A stretch of DNA of 64,000 nucleotides from assembly GCA_028023455.1 (NCBI GenBank), contig JAQFVV010006256.1:1488001-1552000 (forward strand), in the 5' to 3' direction. The position numbers and the translations under genes were made by a program. Positions 33,120 through 44,375 of this stretch are shown here, piece by piece (the first letter of the stretch is position 1; each line of letters opens with the position of its first letter). Under the pieces are notes generated by a model. That model was given only the letters and a program-made list of their open reading frames with translations, searched no databases and was not told the DNA's origin. Origin of the DNA: Epiperipatus broadwayi. Taxonomy: Eukaryota; Onychophora; Udeonychophora; Euonychophora; Peripatidae.

Positions 33120-34740
33120 CAAACTTATGTGTAAAAATATACATCTATGTTTGACTGAATAATAAATATTTATAATTAAATGATAATGAATCATAAATGC
33201 TTAGATGCATAGAGTGATGAAACCTATGTAAAAATATATGGTTATGTTTGACTGAATAATAAATATCTATAAACCTGGAAGTGCTATATATTAGAATAAT
33301 TAAATGATGATGATTTATAAATGTTTAAATGCTTACCTGAATAATCCACATCTGGATAAAGTGATAATACCTATGTCTATATTTGACTGAATAATAAATA
33401 TCTATAAACCTGGAAGTACTATATATCAGAATAATTAAACGATGATGATTTATAAATGTTTAAATGCTTATCTGAATAATCCACATCTGGATAAGTAATA
33501 AGATCTATGTCTATGTTTGACTGAATAATAAATATCTATAATTAAATGATTATGATTTATAAATGTATAAATGCTTACCTGAATAATACACATTTGGATA
33601 AAATGATAAAACATATGTCTATGTTCAACTGAATAATAATTATCTACAAACATGAAGTTGTTATATATCAGAATAATTAAATGATGATGATTTATAAATG
33701 TTTAAATGCTTACCTGAATAATCCACAGCTGGATAAAATGCTAAAATCGATCTAAAAATATACATCTATTTTTGACTGAATAATAAATATCTGGATAAAG
33801 TGATAAGACAAATGTCTATGTTCAACTGAATAATAATTATCTACAAATATGAAGTTGTTAAATATCAGAATAATTAAATGATGATAATTTATAAATGTAT
33901 AAATGTTTACGTGAATAATAACCAACTGTGTAAAGTGATAAGACCTATGTCTAAGTTTGACTGAATAATAAATATCTATAATTAAATGATGATGATTTAT
34001 AAATGTATAAATGCTTACCTGAATAATACACATCATGATAAAGTAATAAGACAAATGTCTATGTTCGACTGAATAATAATTATCTATAAACATGAAGTTG
34101 TTATATATCAGAATAATTAAACGATGATGATTTATAAATGTGTAAATGCTTACCTGAATAATACACATCTGGATAAAGTGATTAAGACCTATGTCTATGT
34201 TTGACTGAATAATAAATATATATAAACCTGGAAGTACTATATATCAGAATAATTAAATGATGATGATTTATAAATGTTTAAATGCTTACCTGAATAGTCC
34301 ACATCTGGATAAAATGATAAAATAGATGTAAAAATATACATCTATGTTTGACTGAATAATGATTATCTACAAACATGAAATTGTTATATATTAGAATAAT
34401 TAAATGATGATGATTTATAAATGTTTAAATGCTTATCTGAATATACACATCTGGATAAATTGATAAAACTTATTTCTATGTTTGACTAAATAATAAATAT
34501 CTATAATTAAATGATGATGATTTATAAATGTATAAATGCTTACCTGAATAATACACATCTGTATAAAATGATAAGACCTATGTCTATGTTTGACTGAATA
34601 ATAATTATCTACAAACATGAAATTGTTATATATATATATATATATTAGAATAATTAAATGATAAGGAATTATAAAGGCCTATATGCATATCTGAATAAAC
34701 CACATATGAATAAAGTGATAAAACCTATGTATACATATAC
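33120..34740. repeat. Minisatellite of about 12 degenerate units, two length classes
   Basis: Each unit contains 'tgactgaataataa', 'ataattaaatgatgatgatt', 'tataaatg', 'gcttacctgaataat' and 'cacatctggataa'. Successive 'gcttacctgaata' landmarks begin near 33330, 33468, 33576, 33707, 33903, 34013, 34149, 34285, 34431, 34549 and 34688. Spacings cluster near 135-140 and 108-118; the longer class has an extra 'cctggaagtactatatatca'-type segment. Minus-strand open frames of up to 138 codons cross the units and are a by-product of the repeat. Confidence 0.9.
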
Positions 34741-34959
34741 TTGATGAAAAAGCTTTTAGATTTTTTCACACAAGATGAATTGAAATGAGCTTTCATTTGA
34801 TACAAATGATGAACTCTATTGGAAGGACTTATCAATAATTATTATTAATAAAATTGTTATTAAAAATTAATTTTAGTTGTTCAGTTACATTTTGCATCAC
34901 TAATCATTCATTGCATCCTGCTCACAAGAATCTCATGCCTCCTGAGCTATGTTCGACAT

Positions 34960-35198
34960 AACCAGACAATGGTAAGTAAGGTTGTAGTGAGATGGAACAC
35001 TAGTGGCACTGTTTGGAAAACCAAAAACAAATATCTAGATGCTTCCAGTCTCTATGGTGCTACAGCCTCTGATGAGCAGGAAATATTGTTATAGGTGGGT
35101 GATGTCTGCTTTGTGGAATGCCAATCAATAGTTCCTTCCTGCAATATGCTCATCAGAAAATAAAACCAACCAGGAGTGGGGTTGGGTGTTGTCTGGTT
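34960..35198. repeat. Short TIR-like element next to element 2
   Basis: 'aaccagacaa' at 34960-34969 and its complement at 35189-35198 bound a 239-bp segment. Inner inverted blocks exist as well: 'ctgatgagca' near 35068 pairs with 'tgctcatcag' near 35147. It is less AT-rich than its surroundings and has no coding frame of note. It may be a SINE or MITE. Confidence 0.4.
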
Positions 35199-35215
35199 AC
35201 AATATATATATATAT

Positions 35216-36860
35216 TGTGCCAAGGCCAAATTGGCACATGTATATAAAATAATTTTGTCTAAAAAAAAATTATTTATTATTAAAATCTTTCGTAAAAGAG
35301 TTTGAAAAAAAAATAGAAATTAATTGATTAAAAGGGGAGAGGGGGAGTTTTGTTTAGAAAAGATAAAACTAAGAGTTCATAAAAGTTAAAGAGTGTTATT
35401 ATTATAAATTAAAAGCTTCAAAATACAAATCTCCTTTCATTCGAATTGAATAAAAAAAAAATAGTATTAAAACTAGTTTTGATGTGTAGAGTAAAATTAT
35501 ATATGTGCGTGCGAGTGTAAAATAAATGTATCAGTATTAAATATAAATAAATGAAAAATATATTTTAAAAAAAGCACAGCAGTGCGCTACTAATTAAAGA
35601 TATGAAAACAACATGTTTTGAAATAGCTACTACTAATTAAACAATCAATCAAAAAACATGTTGTCATAGGATTAATTACTGCCGGAGGATATTAAAACAA
35701 AAACAATTTGCATACATAAATAGCTAGATTTGGACATCCAGTTTTTGAGTTTGCAGTTTTCAGTCTAGTTGGCAGTGACAGTCTTATTTCAGTTGAGATA
35801 AGTGCATTTCTATTATGTATTTAGAAACAAAAATGCATTGTTGAGCAGCTTTTGGAAATATATGCTCGTGCTTCAGCCTTTTTAGTCCAACAAGATCATC
35901 AAAACCTGCCTGTGAAATAATGTCTGCATAACAACTCAGAAATCCTCCATCAAATGTTCAACTGTCTTCAAGAATAAAGCCAATGGATTCGCATAAAATC
36001 TCTTCAAGAAACGTCCAAATCTAACCGGTTAGATATAATCCATCAGAAGCAGCCAACAACAAGCAATATCCCCATTCCAAAAATCCTAGGTAAACATTTA
36101 TTTATTATCATTTATACGTAGTAGCCACCACTGTAATTCGTAAATATTCAAGATTCAAATTATATGAACTCTATCATACATAAAATGAACTATTGATATG
36201 TGTGTTTAAGTTTCAAATGCTATTAATGCTTTATTATTATATTTGTGAATGATATGTGAGTTAATATGTGCGTGATTATTATATCAGTGTTATTAGTTAA
36301 TTTAGATAAATACCAGTATTCTACTATTAAAATCTACAAGAATATTTAAACTAGCTTAGAAATGTTAATTTAGAATGTGTGTGTATTATATTAGATTTAT
36401 AAAGATGTTTAAATTTAGTCAATAAATGTTGGGAAATAAATTATCTTTATACTTAATTAATGTTAATTAAAATAAAATGTCTTCAAACTTAAACTTTATT
36501 TGTCGGTCAATTCTTTTTACCAACCTTTTATTAATTCTTTCCACCACTAATTTTGTATAATTTTGTTATTGAATTAAAATTATAATGAGCTAGTTTTAGG
36601 GAATGTTTCAAGCACTGGATTAGCTGGCACCCCAGGGTTTACCCTGAAACAAATACAGTATTTGGATAGTAGGGGTTTGAATCTAGCAGCCGAGATGGGC
36701 CATTGTTAATAGTTAAAGCTATCAATAAGATCTCCCATTTTGCTCGAACGTGGGGTCCAACTTTTTAAGATCTAAATGTTTTATGGGGGGGGTGGGAACC
36801 CCAAATTTTTACATAATAGGAGGTGGGGGGGGGTGTAACTTCTTTTTTGGGGGTTGGAAA
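35216..36860 (+). repeat. 5' LTR of element 2 (3' end corrupted)
   Basis: It starts TGTGCCAAGGCCAAATTGGC and matches 39721-41410 closely up to about 36780. It lacks a 34-bp block present in the 3' copy near 41125-41160 and has an extra block near 35390. The expected end, by alignment, is about 36860, but the last 80 bp are unrecognisable. 'cctaggtaaac' at about 36087 would fit a splice donor; the same site is in the 3' LTR. Confidence 0.8.
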
Positions 36861-36987
36861 AAATAGAAAATATTGTTTTTTATTTTAAAAAATTAAAAAG
36901 GGATATTAAAAAAAAAAAAAAAAAAGTTTGGGGGGTGGGGGGGAGGTGAAGAGGAAAAGGAAGAGGGGGGGGGGGAGGGGGGGGAAA

Positions 36988-37045
<58 letters not shown>
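36780..37045. other. Probable sequence-consensus artefact (poly-G / poly-A)
   Basis: From 36780 the sequence, which should follow 'tctaaatg' with the LTR tail seen at 41331-41410, decays into G-runs, T-runs and A-runs and ends in about 55 A residues. The pattern (fragments of expected words with G or A substituted) looks like low-quality read consensus or gap filling. The minus-strand frame of Phe and Pro/Ser runs here is not a gene. Confidence 0.7.
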
Positions 37046-37047
<2 letters not shown>

Positions 37048-37059
37048 GCCCCAACAAGG
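37046..37059 (+). promoter_or_regulatory. Possible PBS remnant of element 2
   Basis: TAGCCCCAACAAGG resembles the tRNA-Lys PBS pattern (TGGCGCCCAACGTGGGG) with several mismatches and lies where a PBS is expected. The upstream corruption prevents measuring its distance from the LTR end. Confidence 0.3.
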
Positions 37060-37091
37060 AAAAAAGAGAAATCATAGCTTTACTAACCAGC

Positions 37092-37328
37092 ATGTTTGAA
37101 AAACAAAAAGAAACAGCCGAAGAACATAAAAAAATAGCTGAAGAGCCTAAAAACCAAAATAATGAAATGAAGAGTAAATTGGAAGGGCAAGCTGAAATGC
37201 TTGAAAAGTTAAAGGACCAGATGAAAAGGGGCCAAAATAAAATAAAAGAAGAAATTAGGGAAGAAATAGAAGAGACTAAAACAAGTAAAAAATCAAGAGA
37301 TCGTAGTAGATTTTGTCAAAGAAAATAA
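37092..37328 (+). pseudogene. Coiled-coil gag-like fragment (element 2)
   Basis: A 78-codon frame from the ATG at 37092. It is rich in Glu, Lys and Gln with heptad-like spacing (EKQKETAEEHKKIAEE, then EGQAEMLEKLKDQMKR) and probably forms a long coiled coil. In-frame codons run upstream of this ATG (ALLTS precedes it), so the true start may lie in the corrupted zone. The frame ends at 37328, while an overlapping frame continues as DFVKENKEVEVIKEIVES to a TAG near 37420. The N-terminal gag regions of elements 1 and 3 are likewise charged and helical. No capsid or zinc-knuckle motif was seen. Confidence 0.5.
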
Positions 37329-37418
37329 GGAAGTTGAGGTCATCAAAGAGATAGTAGAGTCAAATAGTGGTAAATATAGTAGTTTGGAAATAGAAATTAA
37401 ATTAGAATCACAGAGAAA

Positions 37419-37766
37419 GTAGAAACAAATGTAGATAAAGAAATAGAAGAGAGACATAAGTTCAAGGTAGAAGATAGCATTGAAAAGTTTTTTCAAAAAG
37501 TTAAAAAGGTTAAAGTAAAAGTTTGCGTTTGTTTTAAACGTAGATTTAAAATTAAAAAAAAGCGTAGGAAAAAATATTCACGGTTAGGAAAAATACGGTG
37601 GAGGTTTGTGAAGCTTAAAGGTTTTCTTATTTACAAGGCAGAAAATAAAATGGAAAGAGAAAGAGATCAAATAGATTTTAATCGAGAGATAGAAGTGAGA
37701 ATATGGAGTATCGTTTATGTTAGTGAGTTAGTAGAAAGAAAAAAAGAACCACCAGACAAAAATTAA
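37419..37766 (+). pseudogene. Basic open stretch of unknown function (element 2)
   Basis: A stop-free frame of 115 codons without an ATG near its start, ending TAA at 37764-37766. It opens acidic (VETNVDKEIEERHKF), becomes strongly basic (KKVKVKVCVCFKRRFKIKKK, RRKKYSRLGK) and then mixed, with PPDKN at the end. The basic block could bind nucleic acid, as gag nucleocapsid tails do, but no zinc knuckle is present. It follows the coiled-coil fragment after a frame change and is probably the same decayed gag. Function is inference only. Confidence 0.4.
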
Positions 37767-37975
37767 AAATACGTAATCTGATGGATTCGCTGGCTTGACC
37801 TAGTTATTAATGACCATGGACTCGGAATAATGAAAAATGTTTAACAAGGTTTAATGAAATAAATGAAAAAACAAGTATCAAGTTAGTTTGAATAATTAAA
37901 AATGATTAAAGTTAGTCTTAGTAAAATAAAATAACAATCGTAGTGTTTAAAATGTCAAAGCATCTATAAAACAAT

Positions 37976-38225
37976 TTATGTCAAAACCCTCGATTATGTC
38001 TTATCGATTATATTGATATCCCAGCTCATAAGTCTAGAACATAGCGGAGCGTGACGCAAACAAAATAAATGTGTAAAATCAAATTAGACAAGCAAAATGA
38101 TTATGTCAAAAACCCTCGATTATGTCTTATCGATTATATTGATATCCCAGCTCATAAGTCTAGAACATAGCGGAGCGTGACGCAAACAAAATAGATGTGT
38201 AAAATCAAAATAGACAAGCAAAATG
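37976..38225. repeat. 125-bp tandem duplication inside element 2
   Basis: Units 37976-38100 and 38101-38225 are almost identical and include 'cctcgattatgtcttatcga' and 'catagcggagcgtgacgc'. A T-run (38232-38250) follows. It is non-coding. Confidence 0.9.
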
Positions 38226-38250
38226 AAAACGTTTTTTTTTTTTTTTTTTT

Positions 38251-39009
38251 AAAAAAAGGGGAGAGTAAAAATAACGCTTTAAAAATAAAAATGAAATAAA
38301 TAAGTGTATAATGAAAGTATTAATGAAAATAAAACATTATCAAATAAAATTAAAAAAAAAATGTATTAAATTATGATTGAGTTGTGTGCGAGTATTTGGG
38401 CAAAGAAATTAAAAGTTGGTTTAAATCAGCACAAAATCTATCTGTGTGTTTAAATTGCCTTATACTTTGCTGCCTACTTCTCTTAACATTACATTTATTA
38501 TCTAATGATGAAAATAAAAACTAAAATTGCACTCTAGAAAAATAAGAATTTGAAGTGGTCAATACTTAGGAAAAGTGATCAACACACATATTAATCAAGA
38601 AAAATGTTCGTAAATAAATAAGTAGGTCAAATAGTTAAAATAAAATCGATAAAATAAAGTTAAATAAATAAGCATAAATAACTCTATAGTAAATAATAAT
38701 GAAGAATGACTTGTAATAAACTAATCGATTTTTTTTTTATTGAATACACGCATGTTAAATAAAGTTGTTCGTAATGATTTACAAATAATATTATAAGATT
38801 AGTGTAAATAAATATTTTAAATAATGTTTCTTAAGGGTTATAAATAATATTGTAATATAAATAAATAGTGTAAGATATTGTTCATGTGAATTTAAAAATA
38901 AGATTGGAAGATTAATAATAAAAAAATAAAAGTCAATCTAAGGTGTATTAAGAGTGTATAAGTATACATGTGTATATACATGCACATACACTGGTAATAT
39001 TCGGTAAAT
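38251..39009. other. Non-coding interior of element 2
   Basis: A-rich, with many 'aaataaat' words. No frame resembling pol was found. Confidence 0.55.
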
Positions 39010-39126
39010 ATGATACCTCATGATGTGTATCTTAAATGTACTTATCCAGATATCCTTTTAGGTTATTTTCTTGGCACTGCTGTACCTCATGATGCTTGCA
39101 AAAAGGGATTTATTTATTCCCTGTAA
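39010..39126 (+). pseudogene. Short ORF in the 3' position of element 2
   Basis: 39 codons including the stop, beginning MIPHDVYLKCTYPDILLG and containing two Cys. It lies upstream of the 39193 ORF, after the place where pol would end. I do not recognise it. Position alone would suit an env-like or accessory frame; the length is too short to decide. Confidence 0.25.
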
Positions 39127-39192
39127 GCAAATCCAGTAATAACTCGATATCTAGAATATTAGTAGGTGTAGAATTATGCTGCATGTATACAC

Positions 39193-39513
39193 ATGTGTAG
39201 GAATTTATCTAGAGCAAAAGGGAATGAGGGTAATATAGAAATAAGTTTAGTTAAAGATACGTTTAAAGCTGCCGACTGGATAAATTTTAATACCCATAAC
39301 GGACTTGCCTGGGATCATTCCTCTTTCCAAAGTGTAAGTCGAAAATGGACAGTTGAAAATTCCTGCCATAGGTCCAATCAAGAGAATCAGCAAATGAAGT
39401 TTCAATTTTATACATGTGTAAGTCGGTGTAAGTCAGCGAATCTGCTTCCGCGTCATTTTCCAAAAGATCCCTGTGCCTCAAAATTGGTTTGTCCCGGTGG
39501 TCGTTATCCATGA
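39193..39513 (+). CDS. Uncharacterised Cys-containing ORF before the PPT (element 2)
   Basis: 106 codons from an ATG at 39193. The sequence has six Cys, a Trp-containing stretch (AADWINFNTHNGLAW) and a basic middle. No signal peptide or membrane segment is visible. Codon use and composition look more protein-like than the surrounding A-rich DNA, and the minus-strand frame overlapping it is a shadow. It occupies the usual third-ORF position between pol and the PPT. It may be a decayed env-like fragment, a captured host segment or chance. I recognise no family. Confidence 0.3.
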   Translation: MCRNLSRAKGNEGNIEISLVKDTFKAADWINFNTHNGLAWDHSSFQSVSRKWTVENSCHRSNQENQQMKFQFYTCVSRCKSANLLPRHFPKDPCASKLVCPGGRYP

Positions 39514-39701
39514 TTTAGATCATTGTGAGCAATGTATTCGGCATAGATAGAAGGAAAGGATAGTCAAAACAGATTGCCCTTTGTATGTTAAGTAAGAGAT
39601 ATTAAAAAGCTAACTTAGAAAAATAATAAATTAATAAATCTTTAGAGTCAAGAATTAAAGTTGCAAGAGATAAAATGGTCAAAAATGATGCATTTTACTC
39701 T

Positions 39702-39720
39702 AAAACGGAGAGGGGTGTAA
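39702..39720 (+). promoter_or_regulatory. Polypurine tract of element 2
   Basis: 'aaaacggagaggggtgtaa' immediately precedes TGTGCC of the 3' LTR at 39721. The purine run with GAGAGGGG fits a plus-strand primer and fixes the orientation of the element. Confidence 0.75.
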
Positions 39721-41410
39721 TGTGCCAAAGCCAAATTGGCACATGTATATAAAATAATTTTGTCTAAAAAAAAAATTATTTATTATTAAAATCTTTTGTA
39801 AAAGAGTTTGAAAAAAAAAAAGAAATTAATTGATTAAAAGGGGAGAGGGGGAGTTTTGTTTAGAAAAGATAAAACTAAGAGTTCATAATTATTATAAATT
39901 AAAAGCTTCAAAATACAAATCTCTTTTCATTCGAATTGAATATAAAAAAATAGTATTAAAACTAGTTTTGATGTGTAGAGTAAAATTATATATGTGCGTG
40001 CGAGTGTAAAATAAATGTATCAGTATTAAATATTATAAATAAATGAAAAATATATTTAAAAAAAAGCACAGCGGTGCGCTACTAATTAAAGATATGAAAA
40101 CAACATGTTTTGAAATAGCTACTACTAATTAAACAATCAATCAAAAAACACATTGTCATAGGATTAATTACTGCCGGAGGATATTAAAACGAAAACAATT
40201 CGCACACATAAATAGCTAGATTTTTATCGGACGTCCAGTTTTTGAGTTTGCAGTTTTCAGTCTAGTTGGCAGTGACAGTCTTATTTCAGTTGAGATAAGT
40301 GCATTTCTATTATGTATTTAGAAACAAAAATGCATTGTTGAGCAGCTTTTGGAAATATACAATCGTGCTTCAGCCTTTTTAGTCCAACAAGATCATCAAA
40401 ACTTGCCTGTGAAATAATGTCTGCATAACAACTCAGAAATCCTCCATCAAACGTTCAACTGTCTTCAAGAATAAAGCCAATGGATTCGCATAAAATCTCT
40501 TCAAGAAATGTCCAAATCTAACCGGTTAGATATAATCCATCAGAAGCAGCAGAAGCAGCCAACAACAAGCAAAATCCCCATTTTAAAAATCCTAGGTAAA
40601 TATTTATTTATTATCATTTATATGTAGTAGCCACCGCTGGAATTCGTAAATATTCAAGATTCAAATTATATGAACTCTATCATACATAAAATGAACTATG
40701 ATATGTGTGTTTAAGTTTCAAATGCTATTAATGCTTTATTATTATATTTGTGAATGATATGTGAGTTAATATGTGCGTGATCATTATATCAGTGTTATTA
40801 GTTAATTTAGATAAATACCAGTATTCTACTATTAAAATCTACAAGAATATTTAAACTAGCTTAGAAATGTTAATTTAGAATGTGTGTGTATTATATTAGA
40901 TTTATAAAGATGTTTAAATTTAGTCAATAAATGTTGGGAAATAAATTATCTTTATACTTAATTAATGTTAATTAAAATAAAATGTCTTCAAACTTAAACT
41001 TTATTTGTCGGTCAATTCTTTTTACCAACCTTTTATTAATTCTTTCCACCACTAATTTTGTATAATTTTGTTATTGAATTAAAATTAGACTGAGCTAGTT
41101 TTAGGGAATGTTTCGAGCGCTGGATTATGAGCCTACTGCCAGAATACGTTAGTCTTCAGACTAGCTGGTGCACCGGGGTTTACCCCGAAACAAATAAAGT
41201 GTTTGAATAGTAGGGGTTTGAATCTAGCAGCCGAGATGGACCATTGTTGATAGTTAAAGCTATCAATAAGATCTCCCATTTTGCTCGAATGTGCCGGTTC
41301 GTTCACGTAACCTTTATAAGATTCTAAATGTATTATGAAGGAGTTTGAAACCGGCCAAAACTTATATATATACACATAAGTAAGTGGTTTCTGCAGTTCG
41401 ACCTGGTACA
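39721..41410 (+). repeat. 3' LTR of element 2
   Basis: 1690 bp, from TGTGCCAAAG to ACCTGGTACA, followed by ATAT. This copy is intact through its last 80 bp, unlike the 5' copy. Near 41213 'ggggtttgaatctagcagcc' resembles an RNA polymerase III B box, but no matching A box at tRNA distance is seen. Confidence 0.87.
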
Positions 41411-41414
41411 ATAT

Positions 41415-44097
41415 ATAAAAGAGATAGTGAAATCCTCTTATGACAAACTCATTTTATTTGAGAGATGCAAATTTCTCTCGCTGTCTATTTCATTTTTTTT
41501 TTTATATAAGAGATGTTAAAATTCCTCTTATTATATGTTAAATGAGAATGTATATGAATACATGTAGCAATATATTTATTTTGCTTTTGTCACTTTATTA
41601 AATATGCCATTACTTGTAATTCTAAGTTAGTTTGTTCAGAAGCTCCATATATATTATTTTGAATAAGTAGATAAGTTCGATGTGTTATAGGAAAAGAAAA
41701 ACTTTTATCTGCAAAATATGTATAAAACTACATTCTAAATTAGTTATTTATTTTATTAGTAAATGATTATAATTCATTTTTTATGTAGACCTAGTTAAGA
41801 TATTTTTTCTTTAGACATATAGAAAACAGTGCTGAATATAAATAGCACCATTTCACTTTGAATTTTTTTTTACTTTTGGATGCTTTGAAAAGCTGTAGTA
41901 ATTTCATAAATATGTTTGATATTAATGATAATATGAAATCACTTAAATATCAAAAAATGTAAATATTTTTTTATTAAATTGGCTTTTAATGTATTTTCTT
42001 TATAAGGTCAGCACTTATCATTGATTTGTGATCACACATATTAGATTTGCTATGGCATTTTGATATTTACCCTGAGATATTAATATACATATATTAATAT
42101 TTTCTTTCGCCTAGTTATGTTAAATTTCTGTTAGATATTATAACATTGTAATATAAAAAGAAAAAAGTATGATGTTTACATTAAAATAAACTTTAGTATT
42201 ATTTGTTTACTTATTCTAAATGTATTTTGAGATCAATAAAATGCCCCTTTGATTTTGATGTTTATTTATATGAAATATGCACATATGTAATAGAAGAGGC
42301 TTAGTTATAAATAAATTTTATTTTTTATAAGTTTAGCTAGCCAGAAGTGAGAGAATTATTATTATTATTGATCTATTATTTATAGTTACAGTTTTAGCTT
42401 ATTCAGTTTGTAGGAGATTTTAAATAAGAAAAGCCAACCTCACTTCTCATTATTTTTACACATACATTACAGTTTTGCAACCCAAATATGTGGAATGTTT
42501 GAGGATATATATATATCATAAGAGGTAATTGAAGGAGGAGACGCATCAGGTTTTCCAAATGGATGCCTAAAAGTTTGTACAGCTTTTCAATCATATCATA
42601 TACTTAGTAGTTGTAGTTCTATTATTTTATGAGTAATATATATATAGACATACTTGTTTACATATACTTGTATTTTATTTTAACTAGATAAATAATTTGG
42701 TTTTTTAATTGTCATATTATATTTAATTCTTTTCTGTAAATTATATCCTCATATATTTTTGGCATTTTTATATATTATTTTATTTATATGATTGTCAATA
42801 TGTAAATAGAATGATTTCTTGCCTGTAATAACGCATGTTGCAAAACTCAATTGTTTCTTATGATCAGTATCTTTAATAGTTATGCAATTAAATAGTTTTC
42901 TGAATCTTTACTATAAAACTATTGAATAGCTTCTGATTTTTCATCTAATGATATTAACCCGGCAATTAAGCGCCTTGCGGCTAAACTTATAATTTGTATT
43001 AAAGCACATATATCGTCTCTACATTGTTTCTATATTTTTATTTATTCTAACTTCAAGTAGTCCACTCCTGTTTAGTTTATTTGATAGATGATATTACCTT
43101 TCATAAAGGATTGGGTTATTCAGTTTTCACGATCAAGTTCATACTTATCTAATTAAATTAATTATTAATTACTGGCCATAACATTCTGCACATCAACAAC
43201 TTATTTTCATACTTGATTTTTGTACAGATTATATATATTTTTTCATGCTAAGTTAAGGTTTTTAACCAAAAAAATTTACACTCACCTGTGTTTTTCCTAT
43301 AAGTGAATCATCATCTGTGAAGCAACTGTGATTATTATATATTACTTAAAATTATCATTAATTTAGGATTCAGAAATACTCTGACTAATGCACATTAAAA
43401 TCATTTAATGAAAACAAAATAATCATTTCTTATACTAACTAAAAAACAAGATTAAATAATTAATTAAATTTTAAGAGTATAAAAATAATTTAAAATTTTC
43501 TTAAACATTTATTTTTTAATAAAATAATATTTAAAAAATTGTTTATTTGCAACTATAAAGTTTATACATGTTTTATATAGTTTTAATATTAGAAATTACT
43601 ATGCTTTTTTGTTATTGTTCTTTTAAAATTTAATAAATTTTTATTTGGTTTTCATTTAAAAAATTGAAAATTTATACATGTAAAATTAAAATAATTTGTG
43701 ATGTGACTTTTCATGTGCTTAAGCACACACACATATGTATAAAATGTATATTACACTTAATGTGTATAGGAAGTTGTTCTTATTAAATGCTATATATTAT
43801 AGTCAAGATCAGAAATATAAAAATTAAAAATAAATTTGATTCCGAATTGTAAAGCCAGTAAAATATTATATTTGATTTTTATCATAATATCATTATGATA
43901 GTCAAATCTGAATATGAGATATACCATTACTGTGGTTATGTTATGATCCCTCCTGCTTTTATTTAATGTGAAATACTACAGTCAACCAGAAAGGAAGATA
44001 TGTAGATAATGACTGAAACATAATGGACATATTAGATTTATTCAAGTATACGAACTATAAAAGTTAAAAATATAAAACCATATCTATATGCATATAC
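41415..44097. other. AT-rich non-coding DNA
   Basis: About 2.7 kb without recognised element ends, coding frames or structured RNAs. A small G+C-rich island (42957-42985, 'cccggcaattaagcgccttg') cannot be folded into a tRNA. Confidence 0.5.
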
Positions 44098-44101
44098 ATA
44101 T

Positions 44102-44375
44102 TGAAACAGTCAGATTTGTACACTTATGCAACAAAATCCAGAGTCCAGGCAAAGTACACCAAAGCTGATTTAAGTGAGGTGGTGACATCTCTAATCCGAC
44201 TAAACTTTAACTCATTTGCTAGTATTTCATGATTTAACCCCTTATGAGTGATATTTCTGAGATCACCCTCAGTCTCAATTTCATTTGCAAGCTGGCTTAG
44301 AACAGGGAGAAACATGAGACTCAAAGAATAGCTAACAATTTAACTCAATGAGTGGAATAGACCACGTAACATATT
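44102..44375 (-). repeat. LTR-like repeat, copy of the 63729 LTR
   Basis: Closely similar to 63729-64000 over about 270 bp ('tcagatttgtacacttatgc', 'ccagagtccaggca', 'ctcaatgagtgga'). The left end TGAAACAGTCAG is preceded by ATAT (44098-44101) and has no PBS next to it. It is therefore the outer end of a solo LTR or of a 3' LTR of a minus-strand element. Its right limit is not visible; a pyrimidine-rich 'aacccctctcacc' near 44763 could be a PPT complement, which would make the LTR about 660 bp. The open frames here are incidental. Confidence 0.65.

Larger units (their letters stand above)
35216..41410 (+). mobile_element. LTR retroelement (element 2), no recognisable pol
   Basis: The direct repeats of about 1.65-1.69 kb have TG...CA ends. 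The 5' copy is preceded by ATAT (35212-35215) and the 3' copy followed by ATAT (41411-41414). A PPT abuts the 3' LTR. The internal 2.86 kb contains only a coiled-coil gag-like remnant, a basic open stretch and small Cys-containing frames; protease, RT, RNase H and integrase motifs are absent. It is therefore a large non-autonomous derivative or a deleted copy. Superfamily is inferred from LTR ends and target duplication matching element 1. Confidence 0.82.

Noticed and set aside
33468-34618. Minus-strand frames resembling a Tyr/His-rich repeat protein
   Set aside because: By-product of the minisatellite. Units differ in length by amounts not divisible by three and no start or conserved frame is maintained.
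36893-37093. Frame of Phe, Pro and Ser runs
   Set aside because: Translation of poly-A and poly-G in a probable artefact segment.
41205-41240. B-box-like string in the element 2 LTR
   Set aside because: No A box at tRNA spacing, and the same string is in both LTRs, so it belongs to the LTR and is not a tRNA gene.
42957-42985. GC-rich island resembling part of a tRNA
   Set aside because: No acceptor stem, anticodon arm or B box could be aligned.
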